This document shows, one piece after another, positions 24,443-38,708 of a stretch of 64,000 nucleotides of DNA. Positions within the stretch are counted from its first letter, which is position 1. The number at the start of each line of letters is the position of its first letter. Origin of the DNA: Halisarca cf. caerulea (Eukaryota > Porifera > Demospongiae > Chondrillida > Halisarcidae); NCBI GenBank assembly GCA_963170055.1, contig CAUJGJ010000049.1, forward strand, positions 191,201 to 255,200. The letters are read 5' to 3'. The notes below the pieces were generated by a model that saw only the letters and a program-made list of their open reading frames with translations, was not told the origin of the DNA and made no database searches. The position numbers and the translations under genes are program-made.

Positions 24443-27400
24443 CCTACTTGACACACATGAAATTTCATTAGTACTGTGGGTGTATTTGTGTAGTGTTGGA
24501 TATACTGGTGCTAACACCAAAATTTGGCTTTAGCACCACGCACATTCCCAGTGGACACACATGAAGTTTACGAAGTGCAGTGGGTGTATTTATGTAGTGT
24601 TGGATATGCTGGTGCTAATACCAATATTTGGCACTAGCACCACGCACATTCCCAGTGGACATACGTAAAGTTTATTAAGTGCTGTGGGCGTATTTGTGTA
24701 GTGTTGGATATGCTTGTGCTAATACCAATATTTGGCACTAGCACCACGCACATTCCCAGTGGACACAAATGAAGTTTCTGAACTACTGTGGGCGTATTTG
24801 TGTAGTGTTGGATGTGCTGGTGCTAATACCAATATTTGGCTCTAGCACCACGCACATTCCCAGTGGACACACATGACCTTTCTGAAGTGCTGTGGGCGTA
24901 TTTGTGTAGTGTTGGATATCCTGGTGCTAATACCAATATTTGGCACTAGCACCACGCACATTCCCAGTGGACACAAATGAAGTTTCTGAACTACTGTGGG
25001 CGTATTTGTGTAGTGTTGGATATGCTGGTGCTAATACCAATATTTGGCTCTAGCACCACGCACATTCCCAGTGGACACACATGACCTTTCTGAAGTGCTG
25101 TGGGCGTATTTGTGTAGTGTTGGATATGCTGGTGCTAATACCAATATTTGGCACTAGCACCACGCACATTCCCAGTGGACACACATGAAGTTTCTTAACT
25201 ACTGTGAGCGTATTTGTGTAATGTTGGATCATGCTATTGCTAATACCAATATTTGGCACTAGCACCACGCACATTCCCAGTGGACACACATGACCTTTCT
25301 GAAGTGCTCTGGGCGTATTTGTGTAGTGTTGGATATGCTGGTGCTAATACCAATATTTGGCACTAGCACCACGCACATTCCCAGTGGACATACGTAAAGT
25401 TTATTAAGTGCTGTGGGCGTATTTGTGTAGTGTTGGATATGCTTGTGCTAATACCAATATTTGGCACTAGCACCACGCACATTCCCAGTGGACACAAATG
25501 AAGTTTCTGAACTACTGTGGGCGTATTTGTGTAGTGTTGGATGTGCTGGTGCTAATACCAATATTTGGCTCTAGCACCACGCACATTCCCAGTGGACACA
25601 CATGACCTTTCTGAAGTGCTGTGGGCGTATTTGTGTAGTGTTGGATATCCTGGTGCTAATACCAATATTTGGCACTAGCACCACGCACATTCCCAGTGGA
25701 CACAAATGAAGTTTCTGAACTACTGTGGGCGTATTTGTGTAGTGTTGGATATGCTGGTGCTAATACCAATATTTGGCTCTAGCACCACGCACATTCCCAG
25801 TGGACACACATGACCTTTCTGAAGTGCTGTGGGCGTATTTGTGTAGTGTTGGATATGCTGGTGCTAATACCAATATTTGGCACTAGCACCACGCACATTC
25901 CCAGTGGACACACATGAAGTTCCTGAAGTGCTGTGGGCGTATTTGTGTAGTGTTGGATATGCTGGTGCTAATACCAATACTTGGCACTAGCACCACGCAC
26001 ATTCCCAGTGGACATACGTAAAGTTTATTAAGTGCTGTGGGCGTATTTGTGTAGTGTTGGATATGCTGGTGCTAAGACTAATATTTTGCACTAGCACACC
26101 GCACATTCCTAGTTGACACACATGAAATTTCATTAGTACTGTGGGTGTATTTGTGTAGTGTTGGATATACTGGTGCTAACACCAAAATTTGGCTTTAGCA
26201 CCACGCACATTCCCAGTGGACACACATGAAGTTTACGAAGTGCAGTGGGTGTATTTATGTAGTGTTGGATATGCTGGTGCTAATACCAATATTTGGCACT
26301 AGCACCACGCACATTCCCAGTGGACATACGTAAAGTTTATTAAGTGCTGTGGGCGTATTTGTGTAGTGTTGGATATGCTTGTGCTAATACCAATATTTGG
26401 CACTAGCACCACGCACATTCCCAGTGGACACAAATGAAGTTTCTGAACTACTGTGGGCGTATTTGTGTAGTGTTGGATGTGCTGGTGCTAATACCAATAT
26501 TTGGCTCTAGCACCACGCACATTCCCAGTGGACACACATGACCTTTCTGAAGTGCTGTGGGCGTATTTGTGTAGTGTTGGATATCCTGGTGCTAATACCA
26601 ATATTTGGCACTAGCACCACGCACATTCCCAGTGGACACAAATGAAGTTTCTGAACTACTGTGGGCGTATTTGTGTAGTGTTGGATATGCTGGTGCTAAT
26701 ACCAATATTTGGCTCTAGCACCACGCACATTCCCAGTGGACACACATGACCTTTCTGAAGTGCTGTGGGCGTATTTGTGTAGTGTTGGATATGCTGGTGC
26801 TAATACCAATATTTGGCACTAGCACCACGCACATTCCCAGTGGACACACATGAAGTTTCTTAACTACTGTGAGCGTATTTGTGTAATGTTGGATCATGCT
26901 ATTGCTAATACCAATATTTGGCACTAGCACCACGCACATTCCCAGTGGACACACATGACCTTTCTTAAGTGCTCTGGGCGTATTTGTGTAGTGTTGGATA
27001 TGCTGGTGCTAATACCAATATTTGGCACTAGCACCACGCACATTCCCAGTGGACACACATGACCTTTCTGAAGTGCTGTGGGCGTATTTGTGTAGTGTTG
27101 GATATGCTGGTGCTAATACCAATACTTGGCACTAGCACCACGCACATTCCCAGTGGACATACGTAAAGTTTATTAAGTGCTGTGGGCGTATTTGTGTAGT
27201 GTTGGATATGCTGGTGCTAAGACTAATATTTGGCACTAGCACACCGCACATTCCCAGTGGACACACATGAAGTTCCTGAAGTGCTGTGGGCGTATTTGTG
27301 TAGTGTTGGATATGCTGGTGCTAATACCAATACTTGGCACTAGCACCACGCACATTCCCAGTGGACATACGTAAAGTTTATTAAGTGCTGTGGGCGTATT

Positions 27401-28709
27401 TGTGTAGTGTTGGATATGCTGGTGCTAAGACTAATATTTGGCACTAGCACACCGCACATTCCTAGTTGACACACATGAAATTTCATTAGTACTGTGGGTG
27501 TATTTGTGTAGTGTTGGATATACTGGTGCTAACACCAAAATTTGGCTTTAGCACCACGCACATTCCCAGTGGACACACATGAAGTTTACGAAGTGCAGTG
27601 GGTGTATTTATGTAGTGTTGGATATGCTGGTGCTAATACCAATATTTGGCACTAGCACCACGCACATTCCCAGTGGACATACGTAAAGTTTATTAAGTGC
27701 TGTGGGCGTATTTGTGTAGTGTTGGATATGCTTGTGCTAATACCAATATTTGGCACTAGCACCACGCACATTCCCAGTGGACACAAATGAAGTTTCTGAA
27801 CTACTGTGGGCGTATTTGTGTAGTGTTGGATGTGCTGGTGCTAATACCAATATTTGGCTCTAGCACCACGCACATTCCCAGTGGACACACATGACCTTTC
27901 TGAAGTGCTGTGGGCGTATTTGTGTAGTGTTGGATATCCTGGTGCTAATACCAATATTTGGCACTAGCACCACGCACATTCCCAGTGGACACAAATGAAG
28001 TTTCTGAACTACTGTGGGCGTATTTGTGTAGTGTTGGATATGCTGGTGCTAATACCAATATTTGGCTCTAGCACCACGCACATTCCCAGTGGACACACAT
28101 GACCTTTCTGAAGTGCTGTGGGCGTATTTGTGTAGTGTTGGATATGCTGGTGCTAATACCAATATTTGGCACTAGCACCACGCACATTCCCAGTGGACAC
28201 ACATGAAGTTTCTTAACTACTGTGAGCGTATTTGTGTAATGTTGGATCATGCTATTGCTAATACCAATATTTGGCACTAGCACCACGCACATTCCCAGTG
28301 GACACACATGACCTTTCTTAAGTGCTCTGGGCGTATTTGTGTAGTGTTGGATATGCTGGTGCTAATACCAATATTTGGCACTAGCACCACGCACATTCCC
28401 AGTGGACACACATGACCTTTCTGAAGTGCTGTGGGCGTATTTGTGTAGTGTTGGATATGCTGGTGCTAATACCAATACTTTGCACTAGCACCACGCACAT
28501 TCCCAGTGGACATACGTAAAGTTTATTAAGTGCTGTGGGCGTATTTGTGTAGTGTTGGATATGCTGGTGCTAAGACTAATATTTGGCACTAGCACACCGC
28601 ACATTCCCAGTGGACACACATGAAGTTCCTGAAGTGCTGTGGGCGTATTAATGTAGTGTTGGATATGCTGGTGCTAATACCAATATTTGGCACTAGCACC
28701 ACGCACATT
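24443..28709 (+). repeat. Local higher-order repeats of 16 and 13 monomers
   Basis: The CCTAGTTGACA-type monomer (CCTACTTGACA in the first) marks 24443, 26108, 27461 and 28710. The intervals are 1665, 1353 and 1249 bp, about 16, 13 and 12 monomers. GGATGTGCTGG at 26476 and 27829 confirms 1353. Copies are nearly identical and differ mostly by whole monomers gained or lost. Confidence 0.85.
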
Positions 28710-31700
28710 CCTAGTTGACACACATGAAATTTCATAAGTACTGTGGGTGTATTTGTGTAGTGTTGGATATACTGGTGCTAACACCAAAATTTGGCTTTAG
28801 CACCACGCACATTCCCAGTGGACACACATGAAGTTTACGAAGTGCAGTGGGTGTATTTATGTAGTGTTGGATATGCTGGTGCTAATACCAATATTTGGCA
28901 TCTAGCACCACGCACATTCCCAGTGGACATACGTAAAGTTTATTAAGTGCCGTGGGCTTATTTGTGTAGTGTTGGATATGCTTGTGCTAATACCAATATT
29001 TGGCACTAGCACCACGCACATTCCCAGTGGACACAAATGAAGTTTCTGAACTACTGTGGGCGTATGTGTGTAGTGTTGGATATGCTTGTGCTAATACCAA
29101 TATTTGGCTCTAGCACCACGCATATTCCCAGTGGACACACATGACCTTTCTGAAGTGCTGTGGGCGTATTTGTGTAGTGTTGGATATGCTGGTGCTAATA
29201 CCAATATTTGGCACTAGCACCACGCACATTCCCAGTGGACACACATGAAGTTTCTTAACAACTGTGAGCGTATTTGTGTAATGTTGGATCATGCTATTGC
29301 TAATACCAATATTTGGCACTAGCACCACGCACATTCCCAGTGGACACACATGACCTTTCTTAAGTGCTCTGGGCGTATTTGTGTAGTGTTGGATATGCTG
29401 GTGCTAATACCAATATTTGGCACTAGCACCACGCACATTGCCAGTGGACACACATGACCTTTCTGAAGTGCTGTGGGCGTATTTGTGTAGTGTTGGATAT
29501 GCTGGTGCTAATACCAATATTTGGCACTAGCACCACGCACATTCCCAGTGGACACACATGACCTTTCTGAAGTGCTGTGGGCGTATTTGTGTAGTGTTGG
29601 ACATGCTGGTGCTAATACCAATATTTGGCACTAGCACCACGCACATTCCCAGTGGACACACATGACCTTTCTTAAGTGCTGTGGGCGTATTTGTGTAGTG
29701 TTCGATATGCTGGTGCTAATACCAATATTTGGCACTAGCACCACGCACATTCCCAGTGGACACACATGAAGTTTCTTAACTACTGTGAGCGTATTTGTGT
29801 AATGTTGGATCATGCTATTGCTAATACCAATATTTGGCACTAGCACCACGCACATTCCCAGTGGACACACATGACCTTTCTTAAGTGCTCTGGGCGTATT
29901 TGTGTAGTGTTGGATATGCTGGTGCTAATACCAATATTTGGCACTAGCACCACGCACATTCCCAGTGGACACACATGACCTTTCTGAAGTGCTGTGGGCG
30001 TATTTGTGTAGTGTTGGATATGCTGGTGCTAATACCAATATTTGGCACTAGCACCACGCACATTCCCAGTGGACACACATGACTTTTCTGAAGTGCTGTG
30101 GGCGTATTTGTGTAGTGTTGGATATGCTGGTGCTAATACCAATATTTGGCACTAGCACCACGCACATTCCCAGTGGACACACATGAAGTTTCTTAACTAC
30201 TGTGAGCGTATTTGTGTAATGTTGGATCATGCTAGTGCTAATAACAATATTTGGCACTAGCACCACGCACATTCCCAGTGGACACACATGACCTTTCTGA
30301 AGTGCTGTGGGCGTATTTGTGTAGTGTTGGATATGCTGGTGCTAATACCAATATTTGGCACTAGCACCACGCACATTCCCAGTGGACACACATGACTTTT
30401 CTGAAGTGCTGTGGGCGTATTTGTGTAGTGTTGGATATGCTGGTGCTAATACCAATATTTGGCACTAGCACCACGCACATTCCCAGTGGACACACATGAA
30501 GTTTCTGAAGTGCTGTGGGCGTATTTGTGTAGTGTTGGATATGCTGGTGCTAATACCAATACTTGGCACTAGCACCACGCACATTCCCAGTGGACATACG
30601 TAAAGTTTATTAAGTGCTGTGGGCGTATTTGTGTAGTGTTGGATATGCTGGTGCTAAGACTAATATTTGGCACTAGCACACCGCACATTCCCAGTGGACA
30701 CACATGAAGTTCCTGAAGTGCTGTGGGCGTATTTGTGTAGTGTTGGATATGCTGGTGCTAATACCAATACTTGGCACTAGCACCACGCACATTCCCAGTG
30801 GACATACGTAAAGTATATTAAGTGCTGTGGGCGTATTTGTGTAGTGTTGGATATGCTGGTGCTAAGACTAATATTTGGCACTAGCACACCGCACATTCCC
30901 AGTGGACACACATGAAGTTCCTGAAGTGCTGTGGGCGTATTTGTGTAGTGTTGGATATGCTTGTGCTAATACCAATATTTGGCTCTAGCACCACGCATAT
31001 TCCCAGTGGACACACATGACCTTTCTGAAGTGCTGTGGGCGTATTTGTGTAGTGTTGGATATGCTGGTGCTAATACCAATATTTGGCACTAGCACCACGC
31101 ACATTCCCAGTGGACACAAATGAAGTTTCTGAACTACTGTGGGCGTATTTGTGTAGTGTTGGATATGCTGGTGCTAATACCAATATTTGGCTCTAGCACC
31201 ACGCACATTCCCAGTGGACACACATGACCTTTCTGAAGTGCTGTGGGCGTATTTGTGTAGTGTTGGATATGCTGGTGCTAATACCAATATTTGGCACTAG
31301 CACCACGCACATTCCCAGTGGACACACATGAAGTTTCTTAACTACTGTGAGCGTATTTGTGTAATGTTGGATCATGCTATTGCTAATACCAATATTTGGC
31401 ACTAGCACCACGCACATTCCCAGTGGACACACATGACCTTTCTTAAGTGCTGTGGGCGTATTTGTGTAGTGTTGGATATGCTGGTGCTAATACCAATATT
31501 TGGCACTAGCACCACGCACATTCCCAGTGGACACACATGACCTTTCTGAAGTGCTGTGGGCGTATTTGTGTAGTGTTGGATATGCTGGTGCTAATACCAA
31601 TACTTGGAACTAGCACCACGCACATTCCCAGTGGACATACGTAAAGTTTATTAAGTGCTGTGGGCGTATTTGTGTAGTGTTGGATATGCTGGTGCTAAGA

Positions 31701-34300
31701 CTAATATTTGGCACTAGCACACCGCACATTCCCAGTGGACACACATGAAGTTCCTGAAGTGCTGTGGGCGTATTTGTGTAGTGTTGGATATGCTGGTGCT
31801 AATACCAATATTTGGCACTAGCACCACGCACATTCCTAGTTGACACACATGAAATTTCATAAGTACTGTGGGTGTATTTGTGTAGTGTTGGATATACTGG
31901 TGCTAACACCAAAATTTGGCTTTAGCACCACGCACATTCCCAGTGGACACACATGAAGTTTACGAAGTGCAGTGGGTGTATTTATGTAGTGTTGGATATG
32001 CTGGTGCAAATACCAATATTTGGCATCTAGCACCACGCACATTCCCAGTGGACATACGTAAAGTTTATTAAGTGCCGTGGGCTTATTTGTGTAGTGTTGG
32101 ATATGCTTGTGCTAATACCAATATTTGGCACTAGCACCACGCACATTCCCAGTGGACACAAATGAAGTTTCTGAACTACTGTGGGCGTATGTGTGTAGTG
32201 TTGGATATGCTTGTGCTAATACCAATATTTGGCTCTAGCACCACGCACATTCCCAGTGGACACACATAACCTTTCTGAAGTGCTGTGGGCGTATTTGTGT
32301 AGTGTTGGATATGCTGGTGCTAATACCAATATTTGGCACTAGCACCACGCACATTCCCAGTGGACACACATGAAGTTTCTTAACAACTGTGAGCGTATTT
32401 GTGTAATGTTGGATCATGCTATTGCTAATACCAATATTTGGCACTAGCACCACGCACATTCCCAGTGGACACACATGACCTTTCTTAAGTGCTCTGGGCG
32501 TATTTGTGTAGTGTTGGATATGCTGGTGCTAATACCAATATTTGGCACTAGCACCACGCACATTCCCAGTGGACACACATGACCTTTTTGAAGTGCTGTG
32601 GGCGTATTTGTGTAGTGTTGGATATGCTGGTGCTAATACCAATATTTGGCACTAGCACCACGCACATTCCCAGTGGACACACATGACCTTTCTGAAGTGC
32701 TGTGGGCGTATTTGTGTAGCGTTGGACATGCTGGTGCTAATACCAATATTTGGCACTAGCACCACGCACATTCCCAGTGGACACACATGACCTTTCTGAA
32801 GTGCTGTGGGCGTATTTGTGTAGTGTTCGATATGCTGGTGCTAATACCAATATTTGGCACTAGCACCACGCACATTCCCAGTGGACACACATGAAGTTTC
32901 TTAACTACTGTGAGCGTATTTGTGTAATGTTGGATCATGCTATTGCTAATACCAATATTTGGCACTAGCACCACGCACATTCCCAGTGGACACACATGAC
33001 CTTTCTTAAGTGCTCTGGGCGTATTTGTGTAGTGTTGGATATGCTGGTGCTAATACCAATATTTGGCACTAGCACCACGCACATTCCCAGTGGACACACA
33101 TGACCTTTCTGAAGTGCTGTGGGCGTATTTGTGTAGTGTTGGATATGCTGGTGCTAATACCAATATTTGGCACTAGCACCACGCACATTCCCAGTGGACA
33201 CACATGACTTTTCTGAAGTGCTGTGGGCGTATTTGTGTAGTGTTGGATATGCTGGTGCTAATACCAATATTTGGCACTAGCACCACGCACATTCCCAGTG
33301 GACACACATGAAGTTTCTTAACTACTGTGAGCGTATTTGTGTAATGTTGGATCATGCTAGTGCTAATACCAATATTTGGCACTAGCACCACGCACATTCC
33401 CAGTGGACACACATGACCTTTCTTAAGTGCTGTGGGCGTATTTGTGTAGTGTTGGATATGCTGGTGCTAATACCAATATTTGGCACTAGCAGCACGCACA
33501 TTCCCAGTGGACACACATGACCTTTCTGAAGTGCTCTGGGCGTATTTGTGTAGTGTTGGATATGCTGGTGCTAATACCAATATTTGGCACTAGCACCACG
33601 CACATTCCCAGTGGACACACATGACCTTTCTGAAGTGCTGTGGGCGTATTTGTGTAGTGTTGGATATGCTGGTGCTAATACCAATATTTGGCACTAGCAC
33701 CACGCACATTCCCAGTGGACACACATGACTTTTCTGAAGTGCTGTGGGCGTATTTGTGTAGTGTTGGATATGCTGGTGCTAATACCAATATTTGGCACTA
33801 GCACCACGCACATTCCCAGTGGACACACATGAAGTTTCTTAACTACTGTGAGCGTATTTTTTGTAATGTTGGATCATGCTAGTGCTAATACCAATATTTG
33901 GCACTAGCACCACGCACATTCCCAGTGGACGCACATGACCTTTCTGAAGTGCTGTGGGCGTATTTGTGTAGTGTTGGATATGCTGGTGCTAATACCAATA
34001 TTTGGCACTAGCACCACGCACATTCTCAGTGGACACACATGACCTTTCTGAAGTACTGTGGGCGTATTTGTGTAGTGTTGGATATGCTGGTGCTAATACC
34101 AATATTTGGCACTAGCACCACGCACATTCCCAGTGGACACACATGACCTTTCTGAAGTGCTGTGGGCGTATTTGTGTAGTGTTGGATATGCTGGTGCTAA
34201 TACCAATATTTGGCACTAGCACCACGCACATTCCCAGTGGACACACATGACTTTTCTGAAGTGCTGTGGGCGTATTTGTGTAGTGTTGGATATGCTGGTG
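28068..34300 (+). repeat. 30-mer block duplication (3125 bp)
   Basis: Two adjacent blocks repeat at 3125 bp. Private markers shared at that offset are a 1-bp insertion giving GGCATCTAGCACC (28901 and 32026) and CCGTGGGCTTATTTG (28951 and 32076). The extra 5 bp over 30 x 104 fits several 105-bp monomers plus that insertion. The right limit is approximate. Confidence 0.85.
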
Positions 34301-35258
34301 CTAATACCAATATTTGGCACTAGCACCACGCACATTCCCAGTGGACACACATGAAGTTTCTTAACTACTGTGAGCGTATTTGTGTAATGTTGGATCATGC
34401 TAGTGCTAATACCAATATTTGGCACTAGCACCACGCACATTCCCAGTGGACACACATGACCTTTCTTAAGTGCTGTGGGCGTATTTGTGTAGTGTTGGAT
34501 ATGCTGGTGCTAATACCAATATTTGGCACTAGCAGCACGCACATTCCCAGTGGACACACATGACCTTTCTGAAGTGCTCTGGGCGTATTTGTGTAGTGTT
34601 GGATATGCTGGTGCTAATACCAATATTTGGCACTAGCACCACGCACATTCCCAGTGGACACACATGACCTTTCTGAAGTGCTGAGGGCGTATTTGTGTAG
34701 TGTTGGACATGCTGGTGCTAATACCAATATTTGGCACTAGCACCACGCACATTCCCAGTGGACACACATGACCTTTCTGAAGTGCTGTGGGCGTATTTGT
34801 GTAGTGTTGGATATGCTGGTGCTAATACCAATATTTGGCACTAGCACCACGCACATTCCCAGTGGACACACATGAAGTTTCTTAACTACTGTGAGCGTAT
34901 TTGTGTAATGTTGGATCATGCTAGTGCTAATACCAATATTTGGCACTAGCACCACGCACATTCCCAGTGGACACACATGACCTTTCTGAAGTGCTGTGGG
35001 CGTATTTGTGTAGTGTTGGATATGCTGGTGCTAATACCAATATTTGGCACTAGCACCACGCACATTCTCAGTGGACACACATGACCTTTCTGAAGTACTG
35101 TGGGCGTATTTGTGTAGTGTTGGATATGCTGGTGCTAATACCAATATTTGGCACTAGCACCACGCACATTCCCAGTGGACACACATGACTTTTCTGAAGT
35201 GCTGTGGGCGTATTTGTGTAGTGTTGGATATGCTGGTGCTAATACCAATATTTGGCAC
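33173..35258 (+). repeat. 10-mer tandem block (1042-1043 bp)
   Basis: Markers AGCAGCACGCAC (33491 and 34534) and CATTCTCAGTGG (34021 and 35063) recur at 1043 and 1042 bp. This block overlaps the end of the 30-mer domain, so it arose by a separate event. Confidence 0.8.
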
Positions 35259-38200
35259 TAGCACCACGCACATTCCCAGTGGACACACATGAAGTTTCTG
35301 AAGTGCTGTGGGCGTATTTGTGTAGTGTTGGATATGCTGGTGCTAATACCAATACTTGGCACTAGCACCACGCACATTCCCAGTGGACATACGTAAAGTT
35401 TATTAAGTGCTGTGGGCGTATTTGTGTAGTGTTGGATATGCTGGTGCTAAGACTAATATTTGGCACTAGCACACCGCACATTCCCAGTGGACACACATGA
35501 AGTTCCTGAAGTGCTGTGGGCGTATTTGTGTAGTGTTGGATATGCTGGTGCTAATACCAATACTTGGCACTAGCACCACGCACATTCCCAGTGGACATAC
35601 GTAAAGTTTATTAAGTGCTGTGGGCGTATTTGTGTAGTGTTGGATATGCTGGTGCTAAGACTAATATTTGGCACTAGCACACCGCACATTCCCAGTGGAC
35701 ACACATGAAGTTCCTGAAGTGCTGTGGGCGTATTTGTGTAGTGTTGGATATGCTGGTGATAATACCAATATTTGGCACTAGCACCACGCACATTCCTAGT
35801 TGACACACATGAAATTTCATAAGTACTATGGGTGTATTTGTGTAGTGTTGGATATACTGGTGCTAACACCAAAATTTGGCTTTAGCACCACGCACATTCC
35901 CAGTGGACACACATGAAATTTACGAAGTGCAGTGGGTGTATTTATGTAGTGTTGGATATGCTGGTGCTAATACCAATATTTGGCACTAGCACCACGCACA
36001 TTCCCAGTGGACACAAATGAAGTTTCTGAACTACTGTGGGCGTATGTGTGTAGTGTTGGATATGCTTGTGCTAATACCAATATTTGGCTCTAGCACCACG
36101 CACATTCCCAGTGGACACACATGACCTTTCTTAAGTGCTGTGGGCGTATTTTGTAGTGTTCGATATGCTGGTGCTAATACCAATATTTGGCACTAGCACC
36201 ACGCACATTCCCAGTGGACACACATGAAGTTTCTTAACTACTGTGAGCGTATTTGTGTAATGTTGGATCATGCTATTGCTAATACCAATATTTGGCTCTA
36301 GCACCACGCACATTCCCAGTGGACACACATGACCTTTCTTAAGTGCTCTTGGCGTATTTGTGTAGTGTTGAATATGCTATTGCTAATACCAATATTTGGC
36401 ACTAGCACCACGCACATTCCCAGTGGACACACATGACCTTTCTTAAGTGCTCTGGGCGTATTTGTGTAGTGTTGGATATGCTGGTGCTAATACCAATATT
36501 TGGCACTAGCACCACGCACATTCCCAGTGGACACACATGACCTTTCTGAAGTGCTGTGGGCGTATTTGTGTAGTGTTGGATATGCTGGTGCTAATACCAA
36601 TATTTGGCACTAGCACCACGCACATTCCCAGTGGACACACATGACTTTTCTGAAGTGCTGTGGGCGTATTTGTGTAGTGTCTGATATGCTGGTGCTAATA
36701 CCAATATTTTGCACTAGCACCACGCACATTCCCAGTGGACACACATGAAGTTTCTTAACTACTGTGAGCGTATTTGTGTAATGTTGGATCATGCTAGTGC
36801 TAATACCAATATTTGGCACTAGCACCACGCACATTCCCAGTGGACACACATGACCTTTCTGAAGTGCTGTGGGCGTATTTGTGTAGTGTTGGATATGCTG
36901 GTGCTAATACCAATATTTGGCACTAGCAGCACGCACATTCCCAGTGGACACACATGACCTTTCTTAAGTGCTGTGGGCGTATTTGTGTAGTGTTGGATAT
37001 GCTGGTGCTAATACCAATATTTGGCACTAGCACCACGCACATTCTCAGTGGACACACATGACCTTTCTGAAGTGCTGTGGGCGTATTTGTGTAGTGTTGG
37101 ATATGCTGGTGCTAATACCAATATTTGGCACTAGCACCACGCACATTCCCAGTGGACAAACATGACCTTTCTGAAGTGCTGTGGGCGTATTTGTGTAGTG
37201 TTGGACATGCTGGTGCTAATACCAATATTTGGCACTAGCACCACGCACATTCCCAGTGGACACACATGACCTTTCTGAAGTGCTGTGGGCGTATTTGTGT
37301 AGTGTTCGATATGCTGGTGCTAATACCAATATTTGGCACTAGCACCACGCACATTCCCAGTGGACACACATGAAGTTTCTTAACTACTGTGAGCGTATTT
37401 GTGTAATGTTGGATCATGCTATTGCTAATACCAATATTTGGCACTAGCACCACGCACATTCCCAGTGGACACACATGACCTTTCTGAAGTGCTGTGGGCG
37501 TATTTGTGTAGTGTTGGACATGCTGGTGCTAATACCAATATTTGGCACTAGCACTACGCACATTCCCAGTGGACACACATGACTTTTCTGAAGTGCTGTG
37601 GGCGTATTTGTGTAGTGTTGGATATGCTGGTGCTAATACCAATACTTGGCACTAGCACCACGCACATTCCCAGTGGACATACGTAAAGTTTATTAAGTGC
37701 TGTGGGCGTATTTGTGTAGTGTTGGATATGCTGGTGCTAAGACTAATATTTGGCACTAGCACACCGCACATTCCCAGTGGACACACATGAAGTTCCTGAA
37801 GTGCTGTGGGCGTATTTGTGTAGTGTTGGATATGCTGGTGCTTATACCAATATTTGGCACTAGGACCACGCACATTCCCAGTGGACATACGTAAAGTTTA
37901 TTAAGTGCCGTGGGCTTATTTGTGTAGTGTTGGATATGCTTGTGCTAATACCAATATTTGGCACTAGCACCACGCACATTCCCAGTGGACACACATGACC
38001 TTTCTTAAGGGCTGTGGGCGTATTTGTGTAGTGTTGGATATGCTGGTGCTAATACCAATATTTGGCACTAGCAGCACGCACATTCCCAGTGGACACACAT
38101 GACCTTTCTGAAGTGCTGTGGGCGTATTTGTGTAGTGTTGGATATGCTGGTGCTAATACCAATATTTGGCACTAGCACCACGCACATTCTCAGTGGACAC

Positions 38201-38708
38201 ACATGACCTTTCTGAAGTGCTGTGGGCGTATTTGTGTAGTGTTGGATATGCTGGTGCTAATACCAATATTTGGCACTAGCACCACGCACATTCCCAGTGG
38301 ACACACATGACTTTTCTGAAGTGCTGTGGGCGTATTTGTGTAGTGTTGGATATGCTGGTGCTAATACCAATATTTGGCACTAGCACCACGCACATTCCCA
38401 GTGGACACACATGAAGTTTCTGAAGTGCTGTGGGCGTATTTGTGTAGTGTTGGATATGCTGGTGCTAATACCAATACTTGGCACTAGCACCACGCACATT
38501 CCCAGTGGACATACGTAAAGTTTATTAAGTGCTGTGGGCGTATTTGTGTAGTGTTGGATATGCTGGTGCTAAGACTAATATTTGGCACTAGCACACCGCA
38601 CATTCCCAGTGGACACACATGAAGTTCCTGAAGATCTGTGGGCGTATTTGTGTAGTGTTGGATATGCTGGTGCTAATACCAATATTTGGCACTAGCACCA
38701 CGCACATT

